Assembly: GCA_946887105.1 (NCBI GenBank)
Contig: CAMPKJ010000153.1
Coordinates: forward strand, 1 to 12,128
Direction of reading: 5' to 3'
Length of the DNA stretch: 12,128 bases
Origin: an uncultured Acidobacteriota bacterium
Lineage (GTDB): Bacteria > Acidobacteriota > Thermoanaerobaculia > Gp7-AA8
Shown: positions 8,301 through 12,128 of the stretch, piece after piece
Numbering within the stretch: position 1 is the stretch's first letter
Layout: the number at the start of each line of letters is the position of its first letter
Made by a program: the position numbers and the translations under genes
Notes under the pieces: generated by a model
Told to the model about the DNA's origin: nothing
Seen by the model: only the letters and a program-made list of their open reading frames with translations
Databases searched by the model: none

Positions 8301-11024
8301 CCCGGCGACACCGCGCGCATCATGATCAAGTCGCCGTGGGAGACCGCGACGGCGCTGCTCACGACGGAGCGCGAAGGCGTGCGTACGTGGAAGCCGTTCA
8401 CGCTCACGTCCACGCAGCAGACCATCAGCATCCCGATCACCGAAAAAGAAATCCCGAACGTCTACGTCTCCGTGCTGCTCGTCAAAGGAAGGACGAAGAA
8501 AGATGCGGACGCGGACGGCAGCGATCCCGGCAAGCCGGCGTTCCGGCTCGGCTACATCGAGCTCAAAGTCGAAGACGCGTCGAAGCGGCTCATCGTCGAC
8601 GTGAAGGCCAATCGCGAGGAGTTCCGCCCCGCGACGAAGGCGCAGATCGAAGTGAACGTGAAGGACGCGGCCGGAAAGGCATCGCAGTCCGAGGTCACGT
8701 TGTGGGCGGTCGATTACGGCGTGCTGTCGCTGACCGGATACGAGACGCCGGACGTGCTCGAGTCGATCTATCTCGACAAGGCCTTGCAGGTCGCGAACGG
8801 AGACTCGCGCCAGCGCATCATCAGCCGCCGCGTGCTCACGCCGAAAGGCGCCACGGACGGCAGCGGCGGCGGACGAGATGCCGGACCGGGAACGTTGCGC
8901 AAGGACTTCCGCGTGCTCGCGTTCTGGCTCGGATCGCTCGTCACGGATGCGAAGGGCCGCGCGCGGACCGAGGTCACGCTGCCGGAATCGCTGACGACGT
9001 ATCGCGTGATGGCGGTCGCGGGCGACAGGCAATCGCGCTTCGGCTGGGATCAGGCGGAGATCCGCATCAACAAGCCGCTCATGCTCACGCCGTCGTGGCC
9101 GCGCTTCCTCGCCGCCGGCGACAAGGCCTACTTCGGCGCGGTCGTCCACAATCAACTGAAGCGAGCCGGCAAGGCCACGGTCTCGATCGAGTCGCTCGAT
9201 CCGGCCGTGCTGAGCGTGAACGGCAAGTCGACGGTCGAGCTGAAGCCGGGCGCGACGAACGAAGTGCGCTTCGATGCCGTCGCGCATGCAGTGGGCGACG
9301 CGCGCATCCGCATGCGCGTGCAGATGGGACGCGAGAGCGACGCGTTCGAAGACGTGATCCCGGTGCGCATCCTCGTGTCGCCGGAAACCGTCGCGGCCTA
9401 TGGAGAGGCGAAGCCGACCGCGCAGGAAACGCTGGAGATCCCGGCGCAGGTGGTGCCGAACTTCGGCGGCTTGCGCGTGGAGATGGCGTCGACGGCGATG
9501 GTGGGACTCGCGGAAGGCGCGCGCTATCTCGTCGAGTATCCGTACGGATGCGCGGAGCAGCGCGCGTCGCGTTCGCTGGCGTTGATGCTCGCCGCCGATC
9601 TCGGTGAAGCGTTCAATCTGCCGGGCATCGATCCGGCGAAGGAAAAGCCGGCGGTGCAAAGCAGCCTGCTGGAGCTGTCGAAGTTCCAGTGCGGCGACGG
9701 CGGGTTCTCGTTCTGGCCGGGCGACTGCACGTCGACGTCGCCGTATCTCACGAGCTGGGTCGTGCATGTGTTCCAGCGCGGGAAGCAGCTCGGCTACGCG
9801 GTCGACGACGATATGTTGACGCGCTCGTACACGTATCTCGACGGGCGACTCTCCGAGCCGCCGCCGCAGAACGAGGGCTGGCGTCCCGCGTACAACGCGT
9901 GGCAGGCGTTCGCAATCAAAGTACTCGCCGAGGGTGGGCGCAACGTAGACAGCCACTTCAATCGCGTCTACGAGTATCGCGATCGCATGCCGGTATTCGC
10001 GCTGTCGTTCCTGCTCGACGCGCTTCAGGCGCAGAAGGCCACCGGTCCGCGCGTGGCCGAGCTGCGGCGCCAGATCGCGAACTCGATTCTTCCCGAGGGC
10101 GGCACCGCGCACGTGAATGAGCTCAGCGATCCGTATCTGCTGTGGCTCTGGAGCTCGAACGCGCGTTCGACCGCGATCGTGCTGGGCACCCTTGTTCGCG
10201 GAGCCCAGGATGAGGAGCTGGTCAAGCGCATGGTGCGCTGGCTCATGCAGGTGCGGAAGAACGGCCGCTGGAACGACACGCAGGAAAATGCGTGGGCGAT
10301 GGAGTCGCTGGTCGACTTCTACCGCAAGTACGAATCCGAGACGCCGGATTTCATCGCCACGCTGAATCTCGGCGACGAGACGCTCGTGCGCGAGACGTTC
10401 AAAGGCCGCTCCACCGAGGCGAAGACGCAGCAGTTCTCGATGCAGCAGGTCCTCGCCAGGGGCGCTGCCGGACAGCAACTGCCGCTCGTCTTCACGCGTG
10501 ACGGCGTGGGCACGCTCTACTACATGCTGCGCCTGCGCTACGCCGCGAACGTCATGCATCACCAGCCGATGGACAACGGCTTCCGCGTCGAGCGCATGTA
10601 TTCGCTCGAAGGCGCTCCTGCCGCAACCACATTCAATGCGGGAGATCTGATCAACGTCACGCTACGCATCCGCAACACCAAGGAGCGCCGCTACGTGGCC
10701 ATCACCGATCCGATTCCGGCTGGCACGGAGCCGGTCGAATCGTGGTTCGCGACCACCGCGACCGCGCTCGCCGAACGCGCCACCAATCAGAGCGGAAGTT
10801 CGTGGGCGTGGTGGCTGCGCGGCGGCTTCGATTACGTCGAGCGCCACGATGACCGCGTGAACGTCTTCGCCACGCGGCTCGGCGAGGGCGAGCACATCTT
10901 CACGTACCTCGTGCGCGCGACCACCGCCGGCACGTTCATCGCCGCGCCGGCGCATGCCGAGGAGATGTACGAGCCCGAGGTCTTCGGCCGCACCGCGACG
11001 ACGGTCGTGGAGGTCAAGAGATGA
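5310..11024 (+). CDS. Exported alpha-2-macroglobulin family protein with thioester (YfhM/ECAM type)
   Basis: A 1904-residue bacterial alpha-2-macroglobulin, a periplasmic protease trap: an attacking protease cuts a bait region and is captured by a reactive Cys-Gln thioester. A signal peptide covers about residues 1-20 and ends LSAAP. There is no lipobox Cys, so it should be soluble, unlike lipoprotein E. coli YfhM. Domains in order: Big_5/Ig-like 21-125; bacteria-specific N-terminal region about 126-480; MG1 about 485-575; MG2 (A2M_N) about 612-720; further MG domains; bait-region domain about 984-1140, with charged linker TKKDADADGSDPGKP; Gly-rich linker about 1180-1194; A2M core from RKDFRVLAFW (about 1197) with LPESLTTYRV; thioester domain about 1385-1700 containing YPYGCAEQ (C1414 to Q1417); C-terminal MG domain. 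The only other cysteines form two close pairs, C268/C272 and C1461/C1473. The length exceeds YfhM (about 1650). There is no SD. A weak TACACT (5296-5301) sits eight bases before the ATG. The gene overlaps pbpC by 4 bp. Confidence 0.95.
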   Translation: MRIVAAALSLLLLVPSLSAAPTLRIVSAGPVGETATLAEANEVRVVFSEPMVVLGRIPQPVTAPFFRIEPAVKGTFRWSGTTTLIFTPGAPLPYATEFSVTVDKTAKSVAGNTLDQPYRWSFTTPTIRLLRADWYRKKNGSVILALRFNQAVDAGTLAPHLKLQTQAHRIELPPVPAGGEAKKAKALAAAASDGEPILAFIATDWNKERFVPGNDLVVLETKPGIPPDTAIQILIDDKLAQSPRQVRGREQAFTIELEPTFFVNAMDCIGGCDPEQRNAINFRTGTGVMFADVRKAVSVSDITDPAKPVALKPKEVNADYDYPSWGYGLDELGYTIQPGHTYAIRVDASLKAFDGQQLGYVWTGNVAYWHRSAFVSFGAGHGVWEADGGSVLPFHVRNFRSVRQWLAPLSLEELMPTMLKLRESGFNVEPEGKGTTRRLDIPRDKIAFVGLDLKPAIGEDNLGLAWAAIQPGEAMPKSQVYDPSPVHTLVQSTNLGISVKDSPRNTVVLVTRLDDAQPVEGAAVSIRDKQNKVFWSGTTDANGIAVAPNTDLRRDKEKKENENWWDDDSWANLNDIHFVVIAQKDGDIAYLGSDWNEGIRPWDFDVRYDLTEAEPQLRGKVFADRGVYKLGEEVHFKLIARADTPDGMQLLAPGSKVQVALRDSHANEIDSRTLDIGAWSSAEWTDRIPAEAPLGSYNVVVRSNDHRGAISGEILVAAYRRPDFRVDVTLDANSSLAGTTLNGVINGRYLFGAPMSGKTVNWTYSKRELYDVPPKVTDRWPADRYAFLGRDWEAEDPGTQILLQNEGTLDAAGKLALKLETDEAAGVPYDYRLEGVVTDVTRQQIAGRASMRVDPAPWYIGLRKPPFFAEAGKNIDTEVVAAGLDGLAVAGVNVKVELKRIQWTSVRQAEGSGFYGWQTERKEIAAGEWNVTTQTQPVPLSISIVEGGEYMLMATAEDGSRSTTTRIWFYAVGEGYTAWAREDHNRVELVPEKTTYRPGDTARIMIKSPWETATALLTTEREGVRTWKPFTLTSTQQTISIPITEKEIPNVYVSVLLVKGRTKKDADADGSDPGKPAFRLGYIELKVEDASKRLIVDVKANREEFRPATKAQIEVNVKDAAGKASQSEVTLWAVDYGVLSLTGYETPDVLESIYLDKALQVANGDSRQRIISRRVLTPKGATDGSGGGRDAGPGTLRKDFRVLAFWLGSLVTDAKGRARTEVTLPESLTTYRVMAVAGDRQSRFGWDQAEIRINKPLMLTPSWPRFLAAGDKAYFGAVVHNQLKRAGKATVSIESLDPAVLSVNGKSTVELKPGATNEVRFDAVAHAVGDARIRMRVQMGRESDAFEDVIPVRILVSPETVAAYGEAKPTAQETLEIPAQVVPNFGGLRVEMASTAMVGLAEGARYLVEYPYGCAEQRASRSLALMLAADLGEAFNLPGIDPAKEKPAVQSSLLELSKFQCGDGGFSFWPGDCTSTSPYLTSWVVHVFQRGKQLGYAVDDDMLTRSYTYLDGRLSEPPPQNEGWRPAYNAWQAFAIKVLAEGGRNVDSHFNRVYEYRDRMPVFALSFLLDALQAQKATGPRVAELRRQIANSILPEGGTAHVNELSDPYLLWLWSSNARSTAIVLGTLVRGAQDEELVKRMVRWLMQVRKNGRWNDTQENAWAMESLVDFYRKYESETPDFIATLNLGDETLVRETFKGRSTEAKTQQFSMQQVLARGAAGQQLPLVFTRDGVGTLYYMLRLRYAANVMHHQPMDNGFRVERMYSLEGAPAATTFNAGDLINVTLRIRNTKERRYVAITDPIPAGTEPVESWFATTATALAERATNQSGSSWAWWLRGGFDYVERHDDRVNVFATRLGEGEHIFTYLVRATTAGTFIAAPAHAEEMYEPEVFGRTATTVVEVKR
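11009..11013 (+). promoter_or_regulatory. Ribosome binding site of pbpC
   Basis: GGAGG, seven bases before the ATG at 11021 and inside the last codons of the macroglobulin gene. Together with the ATGA stop/start overlap it fixes the pbpC start and suggests translational coupling. It is the strongest SD in the window. Confidence 0.75.
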
Positions 11025-12128
11025 CATCTGGAGTGCGGCGGCCACAGCCGCCGCTTTCAAAAGCGGCGGCCGCAGCCGCCGCCCTGTCGGTGGTCATCCT
11101 CGGCCTGTGGCTCCGCCTCGGCCCGATCGACGATCGTCTGCTCCTGCAGCAACACTCGCTCACGATTCTCGATCGCAACGGTGAGGTGCTCTACGAATCG
11201 CTCGGCCAATCCGGCACGCGCACCGAGCTCCTTTCCGCGGACGCGCTTCCGCCGCTGGTCGTCCACGCGACGCTGACCGCCGAAGACCGCCGCTTCTTCC
11301 GCCACCCCGGCCTCGATCCGATCGCCATCTCCCGCGCGATGCTGCACAACGTCCGCAACCTGCGCGTCGTCGAAGGCGGCTCGACGATCACGCAACAGGT
11401 CGCGAAGCTCCTCCTGCGCCCGGCGAACCGCGGCCTGCGCCAGAAGGCGCGCGAAGCCGTGCTCGCGCTGCGCCTCGAACACCGCTTCACGAAGAACGAG
11501 ATCCTCGCGCTGTATCTGAATCGCGCGCCGTATGGAAACCGCATCGACGGCATCGCGCGCGCGAGCCGCGCGTACTTTGGATGCGCGCCGGAACAGCTCA
11601 CGCCCGCGCAGGCCGCGTTTCTCGCGTCACTGCCGCAACGGCCGAGCGCGTTCAATCCGCTGCGCGATCCCGGCAGCGCACGCGCGCGCCAGCAGCACAT
11701 CCTGGCGAACATGAGTCTTTCCGGCGACGAACGCGCCACCGCGCGCGCGGAGCGCCTGCGTTTCGAGAGCGGAGCGCAGCCGGTGCTGGCCATGCATTTC
11801 GTCGAGCGCGTGCTGGCGCAGCATCCCACGCGCAGCGGCACGATCGAGACATCGCTGGATGCGCACCTGCAGCGCGAGGTCCTGGGCATCATCGCCGCGC
11901 ATCGCGCCACGCTGCTGCGGCACGGTGCGCACAGCGTTGGCGGTGGGGGGGGGGCGAAACCCGCCCGGGCAAGGGGGGGGGTGTGGGGGACCCCCCCCGC
12001 CACCGCGGGGGGGGGCTGGCCGGCGGCTCCTAAAGCGGGGGGGGCGAGGTCTCCCGCGCGGCTGCCTTCGTGGTTTGTTTGGCAATGTGCTTTTTTTCGG
12101 ATTTGCCCGGGACCAAACCCCCCCACGA
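11021..12128 (+). CDS. pbpC: Penicillin-binding protein 1C, N-terminal part (3' incomplete)
   Basis: The 5' part of a class A penicillin-binding protein that polymerises peptidoglycan from lipid II on the outer face of the inner membrane. A short cytoplasmic tail is followed by a transmembrane anchor about 14-34, then the glycosyltransferase family 51 domain: TAEDRRFFRHPGLD with catalytic E88, GGSTITQQ (119-126), the block REAVLALRLEHRFTKNEILA with YLNRAPYGN (about 144-173), YFG, and LTPAQAAFLASLPQRPSAFNP. The linker TIETSLDAHLQREV (274-287) leads to the transpeptidase domain. That domain's SxxK motif is not seen, because coherent sequence ends near residue 305 (about 11938). The frame stays open to the window edge, but the last 190 bases are probably erroneous. 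The neighbouring thioester macroglobulin, overlapping by 4 bp and sharing the yfhM-pbpC arrangement, identifies this as PBP1C rather than PBP1A/1B. Codons 5-21 lie in a tandem hairpin repeat that supplies the Ala run at the start of the anchor. Confidence 0.9.
   Translation, partial: MTSGVRRPQPPLSKAAAAAAALSVVILGLWLRLGPIDDRLLLQQHSLTILDRNGEVLYESLGQSGTRTELLSADALPPLVVHATLTAEDRRFFRHPGLDPIAISRAMLHNVRNLRVVEGGSTITQQVAKLLLRPANRGLRQKAREAVLALRLEHRFTKNEILALYLNRAPYGNRIDGIARASRAYFGCAPEQLTPAQAAFLASLPQRPSAFNPLRDPGSARARQQHILANMSLSGDERATARAERLRFESGAQPVLAMHFVERVLAQHPTRSGTIETSLDAHLQREVLGIIAAHRATLLRHGAHSVGGGGGAKPARARGGVWGTPPATAGGGWPAAPKAGGARSPARLPSWFVWQCAFFRICPGPNPPT
11035..11082 (+). repeat. Tandem GC-rich hairpin repeat inside the pbpC start
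   Basis: Two 20-bp units, 11035-11054 and 11063-11082, are each a perfect 8-bp palindromic stem (GCGGCGGC / GCCGCCGC) with a four-base loop (CACA, CGCA). They are separated by TTTCAAAA. An alternative pairing also exists: 11047-11057 is the exact complement of 11060-11070, an 11-bp stem across the spacer. The two single-unit hairpins and the central hairpin are therefore mutually exclusive. The unit resembles small dispersed GC-rich palindromes of high-GC bacteria. It starts 14 bases after the A of the ATG, within the ribosome footprint, so it may affect pbpC translation. Confidence 0.8.
11939..12128. other. Low-quality or artefactual contig-end sequence
   Basis: Homopolymer runs are packed here: ten G at 11945-11954, nine G at 11973-11981, eight C at 11991-11998, nine G at 12007-12015, eight G at 12037-12044 and seven T near 12091. 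In the preceding 11.9 kb I see no run longer than six. PBP1C-like sequence ends exactly where the runs begin, and the translation becomes Gly/Pro/Ala-rich filler. This is most simply sequencing or assembly error at a contig end, and nothing should be annotated from it. Confidence 0.75.

Noticed and set aside
6354..10562. A 1402-codon open frame on the minus strand opposite the macroglobulin gene
   Set aside because: The plus strand encodes a clear macroglobulin with motifs throughout. The antisense product is Arg/Ala/Asp/Val-rich with no recognisable motif, as expected when GC-biased third positions remove stops from the opposite strand.
11035..11082. Two repeat units with a 28-bp period as a possible CRISPR remnant
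   Set aside because: There are only two units, the spacer is 8 bp, they lie inside a coding start, and no cas genes are nearby.
11945..12044. G-runs as a G-quadruplex or triplex regulatory element
   Set aside because: The runs coincide exactly with loss of coding similarity at the window edge and include C-runs and T-runs too, so sequencing or assembly error is the simpler explanation.
11191..12126. A minus-strand 311-codon frame across the pbpC region
   Set aside because: The plus strand has unmistakable glycosyltransferase 51 motifs. The minus frame is low-complexity Arg/Ser/Pro and runs through the doubtful contig end.

Overview
The window is high-GC DNA with dense coding, long non-coding-strand shadow frames and few Shine-Dalgarno sites. 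It carries a cytoplasmic c-di-GMP regulator and a periplasmic alpha-2-macroglobulin/PBP1C pair, so it looks like a Gram-negative-type bacterium. Acidobacteriota or another high-GC soil lineage would fit, but the phylum cannot be fixed from this sequence. The 3' end looks like the degraded end of an assembled contig: from about 11939 the sequence turns into G/C homopolymer runs and coding similarity stops.

Layout, left to right. (1) 41-3190 (+): a 1049-residue GAF-GAF-PAS-PAS-GGDEF-EAL protein whose cyclase, inhibitory-site and phosphodiesterase motifs all look intact. (2) 3174-3740 (-): an aspartyl/asparaginyl beta-hydroxylase-type Fe(II)/2-oxoglutarate oxygenase. It converges on the first gene and overlaps it by 17 bp at the stop codons. 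(3) 3772-4008 (-): a 78-codon unknown small protein with a good ribosome binding site, 31 bp upstream of the hydroxylase on the same strand. (4) 4153-5178 (+): an FMN-dependent alpha-hydroxy-acid oxidase/dehydrogenase with two atypical active-site positions and a short gating loop, divergent from the small gene. (5) 5188-5294: a long imperfect inverted repeat of the dispersed CCCTCTCCCC type, filling the gap before the next gene. (6) 5310-11024 (+): a very large (1904 aa) exported bacterial alpha-2-macroglobulin with a CAEQ thioester motif. (7) 11021-12128 (+): the 5' part of pbpC (penicillin-binding protein 1C), overlapping the macroglobulin stop as ATGA. It has a strong SD and a tandem GC-rich hairpin repeat inside its first 21 codons.

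How they fit together. The macroglobulin and PBP1C form the known yfhM-pbpC type couplet. The macroglobulin is thought to trap foreign proteases covalently in the periplasm while PBP1C repairs the breached wall. The remaining genes are a sensory c-di-GMP switch, an oxygenase with a possible small partner, and a flavin oxidase. They are not obviously connected to the couplet.

No tRNA, rRNA, CRISPR array, insertion sequence or phage gene was seen. No gap longer than about 150 bp lacks a gene. The most unusual observations are the mutually exclusive hairpins at the pbpC start, the divergent active site of the flavin oxidase, a putative leaderless promoter for the hydroxylase, and the small gene beside it. 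I did not find a clearly new multi-gene system.
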